The notes: generated by a model not told the origin, from the sequence alone. A stretch of 64,000 nt of DNA from Bacteroidota bacterium (GCA_023251555.1 JAHEYN010000004.1:74670-138669), one strand, 5' to 3'; shown: positions 9,073 to 20,090, counted from the first letter of the stretch. Translations and numbers: made by a program.

Positions 9073-10373
9073 GCAGCGTATTTAATAATTTCTTCATAAA
9101 CAGGAAGCCACCCTTCCCAATCTCCCTGGTTACTGAGCGTATGATTATGCCAGAGGGAAATAAACATACCGTTCACTTTTTTTACTTCATCAATAAGGCT
9201 TTTTGCTTTATCGGTTGCTTCTCCTGGTGATAATTTCATGTATTCACGCAGCGTTCCATCCATCAAAGCAAAAGGAAATACCTTTAGCTTGCATTCGGTT
9301 TCAAGGTCAAGGTCATAAAAGAAAAAGGGAGTACAGGTGCTGGCGCGGAAGCCAACCTGGGAAGCGTATCCCATAGTGTAATCTTCCGTGATATCTGCGG
9401 CAGTCAGCCGGCGGTATGTTTCAGGGAGGTTAAGTTTCAGATAATGCTGGCGGCTTTTTGTCACTTCGCGCTTGAGGATTTTCGACAGCCGGTTAATTTC
9501 TTTTATCAAAATACCGGAGTGCTGGTTTGAGGCATATGAAGGATGTATTCCAACCTGTGCATAATCTGATACTGACTTCATCAGCACCTGAAAACGCGCA
9601 CTGGTGAAGGGAACATTTTTATCATTTCTGCCGTAATCCCCCAGAAGAAAAAAATAAAGTTGGGGAAACTTATATTTCTGCATCATGCTGAGTTGCATGG
9701 CATAGGTGTCATATGGATCTTCCCGCATACCTGCGAGAACTTTTACGCGTTCTGCAATTTCGCTGAAATCAGCATTGATGAGCGACCGGAGTCCTGCAGC
9801 CGCATTTCTCATGAGGCCTTTCCCCCTGTATGCATAAGCACTGTCAACATCAATGGTAGAGAGGAATCGGAAAGAACGGGGACTGAATGTGAAACGGGGA
9901 AACCTCTCCGAAATAATTTTTTTTATCATTTGCACCCAGATGTCAATGAGCGGTTTCTGAAGAAATTTTTTTTCAAAAGCGAGACTCCCCGAGGGGCTGA
10001 AGCGGTTGTGTTCATCGCGAAGCTGCGGAAGATATTCTTCATAACGGCTCACGAGATAGAAACTTGCGGCAAACACATCAAAAGGAAATGCGTAACGGGG
10101 ATGTGTGGCATAGAAAGCTTTGGTATCATTCCATTCAAAAACATTAATCTGCTGGTCACGGATCCCTTTCTCGAACAGGAGGCGGGTTGCGTAAAGAAAG
10201 ATTTCATCCCCGAAAGGATGGTCGGAATAATTGATTTTTGGCCCGCTGTATTCCATGAAAATGACTTTGTCGGAAGTCAGGTTAAAGGCTGCACCCATTA
10301 TTTCCCCGAACAGGAACTTTGTGATGTAACGCAGGCGGGGCGTAAGCTGTGGCGAGTAGAGAAGGATACTCAT
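9063..10373 (-). CDS. Polysaccharide deacetylase family protein with N-terminal extension
   Basis: A 436-residue protein. Residues 1 to about 160 form an extension common in Bacteroidota proteins of this type (LPQLRDEHNRFSPSGS). A NodB-like domain follows (FLSTIDVDSAYAYRGKG, YFFLLGDYGRNDKN, GIHPSYASN, and near the end ISLWHNHTLSN). The metal-binding Asp and His positions are thus represented by IDVDSA and GIHPS. Predicted to act on a polysaccharide or lipid-linked sugar. Its ATG overlaps the wecB stop by 4 bp (10370-10373), and its stop overlaps the start of the acetyltransferase gene. Confidence 0.78.
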   Translation of the reverse strand: MSILLYSPQLTPRLRYITKFLFGEIMGAAFNLTSDKVIFMEYSGPKINYSDHPFGDEIFLYATRLLFEKGIRDQQINVFEWNDTKAFYATHPRYAFPFDVFAASFYLVSRYEEYLPQLRDEHNRFSPSGSLAFEKKFLQKPLIDIWVQMIKKIISERFPRFTFSPRSFRFLSTIDVDSAYAYRGKGLMRNAAAGLRSLINADFSEIAERVKVLAGMREDPYDTYAMQLSMMQKYKFPQLYFFLLGDYGRNDKNVPFTSARFQVLMKSVSDYAQVGIHPSYASNQHSGILIKEINRLSKILKREVTKSRQHYLKLNLPETYRRLTAADITEDYTMGYASQVGFRASTCTPFFFYDLDLETECKLKVFPFALMDGTLREYMKLSPGEATDKAKSLIDEVKKVNGMFISLWHNHTLSNQGDWEGWLPVYEEIIKYAACP

Positions 10374-11527
10374 GGTTTTCCTGAGAAGTTGCGGACAATT
10401 TCATTGCAGATGAATTCTGCCGCATGCCCGTCGCCGTATATTGGCGGATACCCGAGCCCCTTTATGTTCCTGAAATGTTTGAAGGCTTCCATAATTTTCC
10501 TTTCATCGGCGTCAGCGATGACAGCGTTTCCGTTTTCAACCAGCTCAACCCATTCTGTTTCGGACCGGAGTATAATACATGGTTTGCCGAAAAAGTAAGC
10601 CTCTTTCTGAACTCCCCCTGAATCCGTCATAATAAGCATTGCATTTTTTTCAAGTTCGATCATTTCCAGGAAAGAAACAGGCTTGGTGATTATTATTAAC
10701 GGATTTTCCCTTATTCGCTGAAGTAAATCCTTCTCCAGCGAAGATTCCATCATCTTCGAAGTTCTGGGGTGAAGAGGAAGCAGAATCTTCGTATTGGTTT
10801 CCGAGGCGATCCCGCAGAGTGCCCGGAACAGGCTGCTGAGCCTTTCCGGGACATCAGTGTTATACCCCCGGTGGATAGTTGAGAGGACATATTTTCCTTC
10901 CTCAAGCTGCATACGCTCAATAATGGTTGTTCTCTTTCCGGACAGGGAAGAGAAGTAAAGGCTGTTGTCGTACATTATATCCCCGCAGTGGAATACTCCC
11001 GGTTGATTTTTATTGAAGGGAGGAAGCGCTTGTGCTGAGAACCCCTCCTTCATGAGATTTTCTACCCCTTGCCTCGTTGGTACAAACAGGAGTGTCGACA
11101 CATGGTCGCATACTATACGGTTAATTTCTTCCGGCATAGATTTGTTGTACGACCGGAGGCCGGCTTCTATGTGTATGACCGGAATATTCAGTCCGGATGA
11201 GGTGAGCGATCCGGCAAGGGTAGAGTTGGTGTCGCCATATAGAATTACGGCCTGAGGCTTTTCCTTTAAAAGGATTTCCTCGATGCCATTCATCATTTGG
11301 GAAACCTGCTGTGCCGGGGAGGCGGACCGGGTATTCAGGTTATAGTGAGGCCGGGGTATGCCCAGCTCCTTAAAAAACACTTCTGACATCTCTTCATCAT
11401 AATGTTGGCCGGTATGAATTATAACTTCTGCTATGCAGTCCCGGAATAATGTGTTGATCGCCCTGCTGATTGCAGCAGCCTTAATAATCTGGGGCCTCGC
11501 ACCTATGATGGTTGCAACTTTTATCAT
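10370..11527 (-). CDS. wecB: UDP-N-acetylglucosamine 2-epimerase (non-hydrolysing)
   Basis: A 385-residue cytoplasmic enzyme interconverting UDP-GlcNAc and UDP-ManNAc. Motifs include GARPQIIKAAA, HTGQHYDEEMSEVFF, ILYGDTNSTLAG, HIEAGLRSYNKSMPEEINR and MTDSGGVQKEA. The GDTNST, HIEAG and MPEEINR residues make up the family active site. Length is standard. It is the first gene of the polysaccharide operon (wecB, deacetylase, acetyltransferase, deacetylase) and supplies a ManNAc-type precursor. It lies 52 bp after msrB on the same strand. Confidence 0.93.
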   Translation of the reverse strand: MIKVATIIGARPQIIKAAAISRAINTLFRDCIAEVIIHTGQHYDEEMSEVFFKELGIPRPHYNLNTRSASPAQQVSQMMNGIEEILLKEKPQAVILYGDTNSTLAGSLTSSGLNIPVIHIEAGLRSYNKSMPEEINRIVCDHVSTLLFVPTRQGVENLMKEGFSAQALPPFNKNQPGVFHCGDIMYDNSLYFSSLSGKRTTIIERMQLEEGKYVLSTIHRGYNTDVPERLSSLFRALCGIASETNTKILLPLHPRTSKMMESSLEKDLLQRIRENPLIIITKPVSFLEMIELEKNAMLIMTDSGGVQKEAYFFGKPCIILRSETEWVELVENGNAVIADADERKIMEAFKHFRNIKGLGYPPIYGDGHAAEFICNEIVRNFSGKP

Positions 11528-11579
11528 CAGGGCATCTCAATAATTGAGGTGGTTAGCATAAACGGGGTACTGGAGAGGT

Positions 11580-12101
11580 TTATTTTTTCTCTTTGAAATC
11601 AAGGGAGATAGAGTTGACGCAATATCTCAAGCCTGTGGGCTGGGGGCCGTCATTGAATACGTGTCCGAGGTGCCCCCCGCAGCGGGCGCATAATATCTCT
11701 GTGCGGATCATCCCATGACTGGAATCGGGATGTTCAATGATTTTGCTTTTATCCAGTGCTTCGTAAAAACTTGGCCAGCCGCAGCCGGCATCAAACTTTG
11801 TACCGGATGAAAACAGTTCATTTCCGCAGGCTGCACATACATATGTTCCGTTTCCGTAGAAATTTTCGAACTTCCCGGAAAACGGCTGCTCCGTACTTTT
11901 TTGTCTGAGCACTTCATATTGTTCCCGTGAAAGAATATTCTTCCATTCGTCTTCTGTTTTATTTAATTTATCATCCATAGATTTCGGGGTTGTATGATTG
12001 ATTTGGGGTGATGCCTGGATTGAATTTCCCATTGGCGGCTGTTGTGCGCAACTGCTTATGGCAACAATAGGGGCGAGGATGAGAAGGGATCTCTTCAGCA
12101 T
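11580..12101 (-). CDS. msrB: Peptide-methionine (R)-S-oxide reductase, lipoprotein form
   Basis: A 173-residue protein repairing methionine-R-sulfoxide. The N-terminus has a lipoprotein signal ([10 protein letters not shown], Cys at 18), so the enzyme is probably anchored in the periplasm rather than cytoplasmic. The MsrB domain starts near residue 50 ([19 protein letters not shown]). Zinc-binding CAACG and CARCGG pairs and the catalytic Cys in [13 protein letters not shown] are all present. It lies between aconitase and wecB on the same strand. Confidence 0.93.
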   Translation of the reverse strand: MLKRSLLILAPIVAISSCAQQPPMGNSIQASPQINHTTPKSMDDKLNKTEDEWKNILSREQYEVLRQKSTEQPFSGKFENFYGNGTYVCAACGNELFSSGTKFDAGCGWPSFYEALDKSKIIEHPDSSHGMIRTEILCARCGGHLGHVFNDGPQPTGLRYCVNSISLDFKEKK

Positions 12102-12233
12102 GGTATTTTTATCGCATAATTATTTTCTGAATATGCCATCCCTGATATTCCTTGTATAAATTCCGGGACAGGAGAATTGTTCTTGTATATGTCTTTCATG
12201 CGGGGATCAGATTCCCGGAATCTATACCCGGCA

Positions 12234-14501
12234 TCACGCGCTGATATTGGCCCGTATGATATTGAGCGCACCGCCGGCTTTGAACCACTCTATCTGATTT
12301 CCGTTGTAGGAGTGGGTTACAGTAAAATCCTCCGTACTTCCGTCCTTATGGTGTAGTATTACCTTCAGCGGCACCCCTGGGTTAAAGGAAGAAAGGCCGC
12401 TGATGTCAATCGTGTCATCCTCCAGGATTTTATTGTAATCTGCCTTATCCGAAAAGGTGAGTGCAAGCATACCCTGTTTCTTGAGGTTTGTTTCATGAAT
12501 TCTGGCGAAGGATTTGACAAGGATCACCCGTACTCCCAGGTGCCTTGGTTCCATTGCAGCATGTTCCCTGGAAGAACCTTCACCGTAATTTTCATCTCCC
12601 ACTACGATTGACCCTTCCCGCGCTGCTTTATAAGATCTCTGTACCTTCGGTACTGAGTCATATTGCCCGGTGAGCTGGTTTTTCACCGAGTCTGTTTTCC
12701 CGTTAAATGCATTAACCGCTCCAATGAGCATGTTGTTGGAAATGTTATCGAGGTGTCCCCTGTACTTGAGCCACGGACCCGCCATTGAGATATGGTCAGT
12801 AGTACATTTTCCTTTTGCTTTTATGAGAAGCCTGAGCCCTTTGATATCCGCGCCTTCCCATGCCGGGAAAGGGTCAAGGATCTGCAGCCGGTCTGAACCG
12901 GGGGATACCTGTACCTGTACTTTGCTCCCGTCTTCGGCAGGGGGCTGGTAGCCTGCGTCTTTTACGGAAAATCCTTTCAGGGGAAGTTCTATGCCAAGGG
13001 GTTCATCAAGCTTCACTTTTTCCCCTTTGCTGTTCGTGAGATAGTCTGTAACAGGGTTGAATGTAAGCTTTCCTGCTATGGCTAAGGCTGTGACTATTTC
13101 CGGGGAAGCGACAAAAGCATGGGTATTGGGGTTTCCGTCATTTCGCTTGGCAAAGTTTCTGTTAAAGGAGGTGATGATAGAATTCTTTCTCTGGGGGTCA
13201 TCAAGATGCCTTGCCCATTGGCCTATACAGGGCCCGCATGCATTTGCAAGAACCACTCCTCCCATTTTTTCGAAGGTGTCGAGGTACCCGTCCCTTTCGA
13301 CAGTATAGCGAACCAACTCGGATCCCGGGGTGATGGTAAACTCTGAATTTGCACTTAACCCTTTTCCGGTAGCCTGTTTGGCGATGGAGGCTGAGCGGGT
13401 TATATCCTCATAGGAAGAATTTGTGCAGGATCCGATTAATCCCACATCCAGTTTTTCCGGCCAGCCGTTTTCTTTTACGGCCTGTGCAAATTTTGACAGG
13501 GGCCATGCGAGGTCAGGAGTAAAAGGTCCGTTGATATGGGGCTCCAGTTCGGATAAATTAATGGATATTACTTCATCAAAGTATTTTTCAGGATTTTCAT
13601 AGACCTCTTTGTCGCCTGCAAGGTGTCCGGCAATAGTGTCTGCGAGGTCTGCAACCTCATCCCGGCCAGTACCTTTCAGGTAATCTGCCATTTTCCTGTC
13701 ATAGCAGAACAAAGAAGTGGTGGCGCCGATCTCTGCTCCCATATTGCATATTGTTGCTTTCCCTGTACAGGAGAGGGACTCAGCTCCCGGGCCGAAATAT
13801 TCAAGAATCTTATCTGTACCTCCTTTTACTGTAAGGATGCCCGCCACTTTAAGGATCACATCTTTTGCGGAAGCCCACCCGCTGAGCTTCCCGGTGAGTT
13901 TTACACCTATAAGTTTCGGAAATTTGAGCTCCCATGGAAGTCCGGCCATCACGTCACATGCATCCGCACCCCCGACCCCGATGGCAATCATTCCAAGTCC
14001 GCCGGCGTTTACAGTGTGGGAATCGGTGCCGATCATCATTCCTCCGGGGAATGCATAATTTTCGAGTATCACCTGGTGAATAATACCGGCCCCGGGCCTC
14101 CAGAAACCGATCCCATACTTGTTGGATACCGAAGAGAGAAAGTCATACACTTCCCTGTTTTTGTTTTTCGCTTTTTCAAGATCTGCGGAAGCGCCTGTTT
14201 CCGCCTGTATAAGGTGATCGCAGTGAACGGTGGAAGGGACAGCAACTTTAGGTCTTCCTGCCTGCATGAACTGCAGCAGTGCCATCTGGGCAGTGGCATC
14301 CTGCATGGCTACGCGGTCGGGGTTGAAATCTACATAGGATACACCTCTCCCGAAAGCCGAAGAAGGAGTCTTTCCTGCGAGATGGGAATAGAGAATTTTT
14401 TCTGTCAGCGTCAGGGGTTTTCCCGTAAGTCTCCTGGCAGCTTCAATTTTCAGGGGGAGTGCTTTATACACTTCACGGATCATATTGATATCAAAGGTCA
14501 T
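12234..14501 (-). CDS. acn: Aconitate hydratase, mitochondrial-type
   Basis: A 755-residue [4Fe-4S] TCA-cycle enzyme interconverting citrate and isocitrate. Cluster ligands lie in [13 protein letters not shown] and in [11 protein letters not shown]. Other motifs are [40 protein letters not shown] and, in the swivelling C-terminal domain, [15 protein letters not shown]. Length and the [17 protein letters not shown] segment match the mitochondrial/Bacteroidota type (AcnA-like superfamily) rather than AcnB. Start ATG at 14501. Confidence 0.95.
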   Translation of the reverse strand: MTFDINMIREVYKALPLKIEAARRLTGKPLTLTEKILYSHLAGKTPSSAFGRGVSYVDFNPDRVAMQDATAQMALLQFMQAGRPKVAVPSTVHCDHLIQAETGASADLEKAKNKNREVYDFLSSVSNKYGIGFWRPGAGIIHQVILENYAFPGGMMIGTDSHTVNAGGLGMIAIGVGGADACDVMAGLPWELKFPKLIGVKLTGKLSGWASAKDVILKVAGILTVKGGTDKILEYFGPGAESLSCTGKATICNMGAEIGATTSLFCYDRKMADYLKGTGRDEVADLADTIAGHLAGDKEVYENPEKYFDEVISINLSELEPHINGPFTPDLAWPLSKFAQAVKENGWPEKLDVGLIGSCTNSSYEDITRSASIAKQATGKGLSANSEFTITPGSELVRYTVERDGYLDTFEKMGGVVLANACGPCIGQWARHLDDPQRKNSIITSFNRNFAKRNDGNPNTHAFVASPEIVTALAIAGKLTFNPVTDYLTNSKGEKVKLDEPLGIELPLKGFSVKDAGYQPPAEDGSKVQVQVSPGSDRLQILDPFPAWEGADIKGLRLLIKAKGKCTTDHISMAGPWLKYRGHLDNISNNMLIGAVNAFNGKTDSVKNQLTGQYDSVPKVQRSYKAAREGSIVVGDENYGEGSSREHAAMEPRHLGVRVILVKSFARIHETNLKKQGMLALTFSDKADYNKILEDDTIDISGLSSFNPGVPLKVILHHKDGSTEDFTVTHSYNGNQIEWFKAGGALNIIRANISA

Positions 14502-14803
14502 GGTATTGTTTTTTAGGATTTACACACAGTTTTAACCGGGTATTTTTATGTAATACTCAGGTAAGCAAATTACAAATAAAATTTTACCTGTAAAAGATGA
14601 AAGTGCTTGGTATGCAGCGGATAAGCTGTAAAAGCTGCAAAAACAATGAAAAAGAGAGATGTGAAAACCCTATTTTATATTAACGAAAACTACTTCAGGG
14701 ATGTTACCTGTTTTGCTTACAACTTTCATTAATTTTAATCGTAATAATAGATATAAAGTTCTTTCAATTTAGGTGAAGTTAAAAAAGGAAAGTGAGGAGA
14801 GTC
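14502..14803. other. Divergent intergenic region
   Basis: About 300 bp between aconitase and a T9SS cargo gene. It is AT-rich and must carry both promoters, but I find no full TTG-N(17-23)-TAnnTTTG match, RNA gene or repeat in it. Confidence 0.5.
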
Positions 14804-16708
14804 ATGAAAACGTTGAAATGTGTCAGAGAAAAATTCATGTGTGCAGCGATGGTTCTGCTTGGTCTAGGGGGCGGGGTGCTGGCAGAGGGATCAAAAGAGT
14901 TCATGCCGGCTTCAACCAGTTATGGTTGTATACAGTTTAACGATGTAGGAAGACCTTTTGCACTTACTACCAATACCGACTCCCTGCACAGGCTTTTCTT
15001 TCATATATCCGATGTTAGCGAAAAGGTATATTTCGGCTTCAAGCGTCATACCTCTTCAACGGCTGTTTCGGGTTCATTCCAGCTTAAAGACCCTTCCGCA
15101 AATATTGTGTATCCGCTTACTGCAATTCCTGCTTCTGGGGCAGGTTACATAAGTTCCTATTCCCAGGCGGTTGCAGGACCCGTCATAGGCGGTGTGCCGG
15201 CCGGGGGCTATACCCCTCTTACATACACTCCTGTTGCCACAGGCGATTTTTACATTGAATTTTCTTCCAATGCCAACAGCAATTACAGATTTGAATTTTT
15301 TGATCTTACAGTCACAGATGCTGCAGGTACCGTTATTCCCGGCCGTCTCTGGTCTTATGCATGGGATATGAACACCTGGGCCTCGGCCAATGGTTTTAAT
15401 GGCTCGTTCTATGTATATACGAGTGAGGGCTATGTTTCAAAAGTTGATATGGATGGTATCCAGGCCTATGGTTTCGTGGTATCTTGCAACAACACAGGCC
15501 CCCTGAACACGGGCAACATCGTGAATGACCGAAAGTCTATCAGCGGTAATTCCACGCTTCCGCTATTTAAGGTCTTTATCAATAACCCTGATATTTCAGT
15601 TTACGCTTCCGCTTCACCTCCCAACCTTAACAATCCTGTGAGCGTGGTGGGCGGTGCCATCTATTATGGGTCTCCCGTTCAATTCAGCGCAGATGTAACA
15701 GGTTCAGGCACCATACAGCTTATCATCAGTATTAATGGTGTTTCGGGCTACCAGGCGGGCACAAGCGACCTGATTGTTGCGGCTAATGTTGTTACAGGAA
15801 GTAACATTATCAACTGGGATGGGAAAGATGCTTTTGGGGTTTATCCTGGTTCTGGTACGCAGATTGAGGTAAGCACCGGATTCTCTGCAGGGGATACACA
15901 CCTCCCCATCTATGACCCCGAAACACATGCCAACGGATTTATTGTGAACCGCATTCGCCCTATCACCGGTGCTGCTCCCATAAGGTGGGACGACAGCAAC
16001 TTCGGCGGAGGTACCGTTAACATCAGCGGCGGCTCCGGGAACGGCCATGCCTGGGCACTGAACTTCGGTGACGTGAGAACCATGAACACCTGGTGGAACG
16101 GCTACGAGATAGAGAATATCAGTGCGTTCACCATCATTGTACAGGCTCCCATGCCTGTGGAACTGGTCAGCTTCACAGGTGAACAATCAGGCAGGATTGT
16201 GAATCTTGCATGGAGTACTGCTTCTGAAAAAAATAATCACTGTTATTCGGTTGAGCGCTCTGCCGACGGAATTGTTTTCTGCGCCATAGGGAGGGTGATG
16301 GGAGCAGGCAACTCGGATCATAACAGGTCATACTCCTTTGCCGACACGTATCCCTTCCGCGGATACAATTATTACCGCCTGCGCCAGGTTGACTACAACG
16401 GCAAGGAGAACCTGAGTTCTGTTATATCAGTATCGTACCGGGTCCCGGGAGGTTCATTCACAATATTCCCGAATCCTTCTGTAAAGGGTAACCCTTTGTA
16501 CTTGCGTCTTACTGAATGCGGAGAGAGGGAGATCCTTGTGCTTGTGCAGGATAACCTTGGAAGGGAATTATATGCAACTGTTATTGCTGTAAACAACAAT
16601 GAGGTGATAGAAGCGGTGGATCCCGAAGGAAAGCTTCTTCCCGGTATTTATTTTGTGACTGCTTCAGCTAAGGAGATGTTGTTCAGGCAAAAAATTGTTG
16701 TTCGTTAA
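14804..16708 (+). CDS. T9SS-secreted protein with type A sorting domain
   Basis: About 634 residues: a signal peptide (hydrophobic AAMVLLGLGGGVLA), a beta-rich N-terminal body of about 430 residues without a recognised enzyme motif, then MPVELVSFTGEQSGR, a fibronectin-like linker typical of Bacteroidota cargo (NLAWSTASEKNNHCYSVERS), and a C-terminal T9SS sorting domain (FTIFPNPSVKGNPLYLRL to FRQKIVVR). Such proteins cross the outer membrane through the PorU/PorV system and are usually anchored to the surface or released. A GTG four codons upstream (14792) would lengthen the signal peptide; the ATG at 14804 is preferred because it gives a canonical n-region. Tandem paralogue of the next gene. 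Confidence 0.85.
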   Translation: MKTLKCVREKFMCAAMVLLGLGGGVLAEGSKEFMPASTSYGCIQFNDVGRPFALTTNTDSLHRLFFHISDVSEKVYFGFKRHTSSTAVSGSFQLKDPSANIVYPLTAIPASGAGYISSYSQAVAGPVIGGVPAGGYTPLTYTPVATGDFYIEFSSNANSNYRFEFFDLTVTDAAGTVIPGRLWSYAWDMNTWASANGFNGSFYVYTSEGYVSKVDMDGIQAYGFVVSCNNTGPLNTGNIVNDRKSISGNSTLPLFKVFINNPDISVYASASPPNLNNPVSVVGGAIYYGSPVQFSADVTGSGTIQLIISINGVSGYQAGTSDLIVAANVVTGSNIINWDGKDAFGVYPGSGTQIEVSTGFSAGDTHLPIYDPETHANGFIVNRIRPITGAAPIRWDDSNFGGGTVNISGGSGNGHAWALNFGDVRTMNTWWNGYEIENISAFTIIVQAPMPVELVSFTGEQSGRIVNLAWSTASEKNNHCYSVERSADGIVFCAIGRVMGAGNSDHNRSYSFADTYPFRGYNYYRLRQVDYNGKENLSSVISVSYRVPGGSFTIFPNPSVKGNPLYLRLTECGEREILVLVQDNLGRELYATVIAVNNNEVIEAVDPEGKLLPGIYFVTASAKEMLFRQKIVVR

Positions 16709-16789
16709 AACCTTTTCCGGGAGCGAACTTTATTGAAGTTTGTTCGTTTAATATACTAACAGGATCAATAGTGAAAGGAGTGCAGAATC

Positions 16790-17956
16790 ATGTATCCGAT
16801 GAAGTTCGAAAGTGCAGCCGGAAAAATAATTTCTCTCTTGCTTATAGTTCTTTCTCCGTATGTTTTCTCGCAAACCCAGGGGCCGAACAGCGGGGGCGCT
16901 TTTCAGAATACTTCCCTCGCGGGGTCTTCCTCTTCCTGGTCTAATCCGTCTAATGCCGCTTCCTTCGATGGCGCCAATGCCACTGCAGGTCCTGTTACCA
17001 CTCATACAGATTATCTTGTGGTCACCGGTTTCGGCTTCTCTGTCCCGGCCGGAAGAGTCATCACGGGTATAGAAGTGCAGGTATATAAAAATTCTGATGA
17101 TCCCTCAAAAACCAAGGATCACAGCGTGATGATTGTAAAGAATGGGGTGATCGGCGGATCTGTTTCTGAGGAGAAAGCCTTAAGTTCATCCTGGCAGGGA
17201 CAGGGTGTTCCTTCCTGGGTGACATATGGTGGGCCTTATGATACATGGGGAGAAAGCTGGACGGATGCGGACATCAATTCCGGGAATTTCGGACTGGCTT
17301 TTTCTGCGGAGCAGAGTGGAAACGGGACACCTAATATTTCTGTTGATCAGGTTACAATAAAAGTATATTATACTGATGTTGTTCTCCCGGTAGCATTGCT
17401 CAATTTCTCATGTGCCGATCTGAACAACTCTGAAGTGGAGATCAGGTGGAGTACTGCTATGGAAAAAGAAAATAATTTTTTTGTGATAGAGCGCTCTGCC
17501 GATATGGCCAGAAATTATGAAATGATCGGAAAGGTGATTGGGGCAGGAAACTCTTCATCAAGGACCAACTATACGTATACAGATCAGTCTCCTCTTGCCG
17601 GCCTCTCATACTACAGGCTTAAACAGGTGTCCATGAGCGGAATTGAATCCGGCATCGGGAAGGTTATAGCTGTAAGCCGTTCTTCCTCCGGTACAACAAC
17701 CCTGGTCGTTTATCCCAATCCCTCATCCCGGAATAATATGGTTTATGTATGTCTGAATAATTTTGTACCCGGTAAGGAAGTCCTTGTGGTGGTTACGGAT
17801 ATGCTTGGCAAGGAATACTTCTCAAAAGTGATTCTCACCTGCCAGGGGCGTACGATAGAGGCGGTGGATCCCAGCCGCACCCTTGCTCCCGGCATCTATA
17901 TTGTCACCGGGTCAAGCGATAACCAGCTTTACAAACAGAGAATAGTTATTCGCTAA
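16790..17956 (+). CDS. T9SS-secreted protein with type A sorting domain
   Basis: A 388-residue protein with signal peptide ([16 protein letters not shown]), a ~180-residue beta-sandwich-like body ([29 protein letters not shown]), then the linker [20 protein letters not shown] and the sorting domain ([20 protein letters not shown] to YKQRIVIR). The last ~190 residues are closely similar to those of the preceding gene (shared W-S-T-A-x-E-K-x-N-N, [14 protein letters not shown]), so the two share their C-terminal module and differ in their bodies. 81 bp separate the genes. Function of the body unknown. Confidence 0.85.
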   Translation: MYPMKFESAAGKIISLLLIVLSPYVFSQTQGPNSGGAFQNTSLAGSSSSWSNPSNAASFDGANATAGPVTTHTDYLVVTGFGFSVPAGRVITGIEVQVYKNSDDPSKTKDHSVMIVKNGVIGGSVSEEKALSSSWQGQGVPSWVTYGGPYDTWGESWTDADINSGNFGLAFSAEQSGNGTPNISVDQVTIKVYYTDVVLPVALLNFSCADLNNSEVEIRWSTAMEKENNFFVIERSADMARNYEMIGKVIGAGNSSSRTNYTYTDQSPLAGLSYYRLKQVSMSGIESGIGKVIAVSRSSSGTTTLVVYPNPSSRNNMVYVCLNNFVPGKEVLVVVTDMLGKEYFSKVILTCQGRTIEAVDPSRTLAPGIYIVTGSSDNQLYKQRIVIR

Positions 17957-17983
17957 GGCAATCCTTCCTTATTCCCTTTTCTT

Positions 17984-17991
17984 TACTTTTG
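17984..17991 (+). promoter_or_regulatory. -7 box overlapping the start region of the permease gene
   Basis: TACTTTTG matches TAnnTTTG. It overlaps the first possible TTG codon of the permease (17989), which would place transcription start near 17997. The GTG at 17998 is therefore a better start, with almost no leader. Confidence 0.4.
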
Positions 17992-17997
17992 TTGCCG

Positions 17998-19230
17998 GTG
18001 ATACTCCTTGAAAACATAAGGGTTGCAATGCAGTCGGTTCGGATGCATATGCTGCGTACCAGCCTTACGGTTCTTATCATTGCTTTCGGGATCATGTCCC
18101 TGGTGGGGATGCTTACCGCTGTTGAGGCTATCAAGGCTTCCATCAACAGCAGCTTCACCGAAATGGGGGCGAATACTTTTTCCATCCAGAATGTGGCTGT
18201 GTCCATACGGCTTGGCCGTATGGGAAGGCGTCCCAAGAGGTATGCACCCCTGAGTTATTATGAAACAAAGCGTTTCAGGGAGATGTTCCGTTTCCCCGGG
18301 ACCTGTTCTGTTTCAGCCTCTGCTATGGAGGAAGTAACCGTCAGGTATATGAATATAAAAACCAATCCCAACATCAGTGTCATGGGCTGTGATCAGGATT
18401 ATGTTACCATAGCCGGCTTGTCCATAGAATCCGGGCGTAACTTTTCTCTTTATGAGGAAAAATACGGTGCCCAGTCTCTGATTATCGGGAAGGAAATAGC
18501 CACAGTTCTTTTCCGAGGTGCTGATCCTATAGGGGCATCTGTTTCCATAGGCAGCAGGAAGTACCGGGTTATCGGTGTGCTTAAGGAAAGGGGAGCTACT
18601 GCCGGGATGAATGCCGACCGGACATGCCTTATTCCGCTCATGCATGCGCGACAGGCATACCTGAGCCGGGATAACTCTTTCGTGATAAGCTTCATGGCAG
18701 AAAATGTATACCAGCTTGACCATGCGATAAGTGAGGCCACAGGCCTGATGAGGCAGATTAGGAGAGTGCCTGCCGGACAGGAAAATGATTTCGGAGTTCT
18801 GCGCAGCGACAGCATCTCAATGATGCTGATGGAGAACAGCGCCGTTGCAACCATAGCAGCCTTCATTATCGGAATTATTACCCTTTCTGGCGCTGCCATA
18901 GGAGTGATGAATATTATGCTGGTTTCTGTAACAGAGAGAACCCGTGAAATAGGGACAAGGAAAGCGCTTGGAGCAACATCTGCCTATATCAGGGAACAGT
19001 TCCTTACGGAAGCGATTTTTATATGTCAGGCAGGAGGTATCCTTGGAATCATGCTGGGCATTGTCATTGGTAATGTTGTGAGTGTTGCCACCGGGGTAGG
19101 CTTTATTATTCCATGGGCATGGATGGGAGTAGGAGTGGCAATGTGTTTTCTGGTGGGTGTGATTTCCGGCTATTATCCTGCTGCCAAGGCTGCACGCCTT
19201 GACCCTATTGAATCTCTCAGGTATGAGTAA
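17998..19230 (+). CDS. ABC transporter permease, MacB/FtsX type
   Basis: About 410 residues with the standard order: helix 1 ([20 protein letters not shown]), a MacB periplasmic core domain of ~230 residues ([36 protein letters not shown]), then three helices in the FtsX domain with the coupling segment [17 protein letters not shown]. Proteins of this kind use ATP hydrolysis by a partner to move lipids, peptides or macrolides or to drive periplasmic change. No ATPase gene lies beside it, so the partner is elsewhere. The open frame begins with TTG at 17989, but a promoter box covers that codon, so GTG 17998 ([13 protein letters not shown]) is chosen. Confidence 0.85.
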   Translation: MILLENIRVAMQSVRMHMLRTSLTVLIIAFGIMSLVGMLTAVEAIKASINSSFTEMGANTFSIQNVAVSIRLGRMGRRPKRYAPLSYYETKRFREMFRFPGTCSVSASAMEEVTVRYMNIKTNPNISVMGCDQDYVTIAGLSIESGRNFSLYEEKYGAQSLIIGKEIATVLFRGADPIGASVSIGSRKYRVIGVLKERGATAGMNADRTCLIPLMHARQAYLSRDNSFVISFMAENVYQLDHAISEATGLMRQIRRVPAGQENDFGVLRSDSISMMLMENSAVATIAAFIIGIITLSGAAIGVMNIMLVSVTERTREIGTRKALGATSAYIREQFLTEAIFICQAGGILGIMLGIVIGNVVSVATGVGFIIPWAWMGVGVAMCFLVGVISGYYPAAKAARLDPIESLRYE

Positions 19231-19300
19231 TACCTGTTCTGAATGGAATTACATGAGGGCGTATTCAGAGCATTGCGAAAAGACTACTGATATTCAATAA

Positions 19301-19334
19301 AAAAACGGCTTAAAGAAATCCTCCAGCCGTTTTT
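19301..19334. terminator. Bidirectional rho-independent terminator
   Basis: AAAAACGGCT (19301-19310) pairs with AGCCGTTTTT (19325-19334) around a 14-base loop. It lies between the convergent permease and rplI genes. Confidence 0.8.
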
Positions 19335-19351
19335 CTGTATAGCATTAATGC

Positions 19352-19798
19352 TTATTCTTTTACAACGTCAAAACTGACGGTTACCTTTATGTCCTTGTGA
19401 AGACTGATAGTGGCGGTATAAGTTCCCAGCTCCTTTATGTGCTCGTCGGCAAGTGAAATCAGCTTGCGGTCAATGTTGTAGCCGGCTTTCTTTATGGCAT
19501 CGGCAATCTGTATGGTTGTTACCGATCCGAAAATCTTTCCGCTTTCCCCGACTTTCATTCCCACTCTGAAGGTTTTGTTTTTAATCGTCTCTGCAAGGGT
19601 TTCTGCTTCTTTCCGCAGTTTATCTTCTTTGAAAGCCCGCTGCTTCATCGTTTCATTATGAACCTTCATATTGGACTCGCTGGCAACCACTGCCACTCCT
19701 TTCGGGATGAGGAAATTAAGGCCATAGCCGTTCCTCACTTTTACAACCTGGTCCTTGTGCCCGAGGTTTTTGACGTCTTGTTTTAAAATGATTTCCAT
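19352..19798 (-). CDS. rplI: 50S ribosomal protein bL9
   Basis: A 148-residue protein. The N-terminal MEIILKQDVKNLGHKDQVVKV and GYGLNFLIPKGVA segments are the L9 signature. A long connecting helix (residues ~45-75) and a C-terminal domain with GESGKIFGSVTT follow. It binds 23S rRNA near L1. Last gene of the rpsF-rpsR-rplI operon, 16 bp after rpsR, ending before a terminator. Confidence 0.98.
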   Translation of the reverse strand: MEIILKQDVKNLGHKDQVVKVRNGYGLNFLIPKGVAVVASESNMKVHNETMKQRAFKEDKLRKEAETLAETIKNKTFRVGMKVGESGKIFGSVTTIQIADAIKKAGYNIDRKLISLADEHIKELGTYTATISLHKDIKVTVSFDVVKE

Positions 19799-19814
19799 AG
19801 TGGCTGAAGGTATT

Positions 19815-20084
19815 TTATTTCAGAAGGTCTGCAACGTAAGGAAGCAAAGCAAGATGCCGGGCTCTTTTAACAGCCGTAGCGACTTTCCTCTGGTACTTGA
19901 GCGAAGTGCCTGTGATTCTCCTCGGGAGAACTTTGCCCTGCTCATTGATGAAGCGCATCAGGAATTTCTCGTCCTTGTAGTCAATGTATTTGATACCGTT
20001 CTTTTTGAAACGGCAGAACTTTTTGCGGTTGACTTCCACCGCAGGAGGGTTCAGGTACCTGATTTGTTCAGCGTTTGATGCCAT
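19815..20084 (-). CDS. rpsR: 30S ribosomal protein bS18
   Basis: An 89-residue basic protein with the S18 core: [40 protein letters not shown] in pieces, followed by [20 protein letters not shown]. It binds 16S rRNA in the platform as a partner of bS6. It lies 6 bp after rpsF. Confidence 0.98.
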   Translation of the reverse strand: MASNAEQIRYLNPPAVEVNRKKFCRFKKNGIKYIDYKDEKFLMRFINEQGKVLPRRITGTSLKYQRKVATAVKRARHLALLPYVADLLK

Positions 20085-20090
20085 AAATTA

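Noticed and set aside
9660-10598. 312-residue plus-strand open frame
   Set aside because: Runs antisense to the well-supported deacetylase and wecB genes and has no recognisable domain.
13623-14516. 297-residue plus-strand open frame
   Set aside because: Antisense to aconitase; composition is that of a shadow frame.
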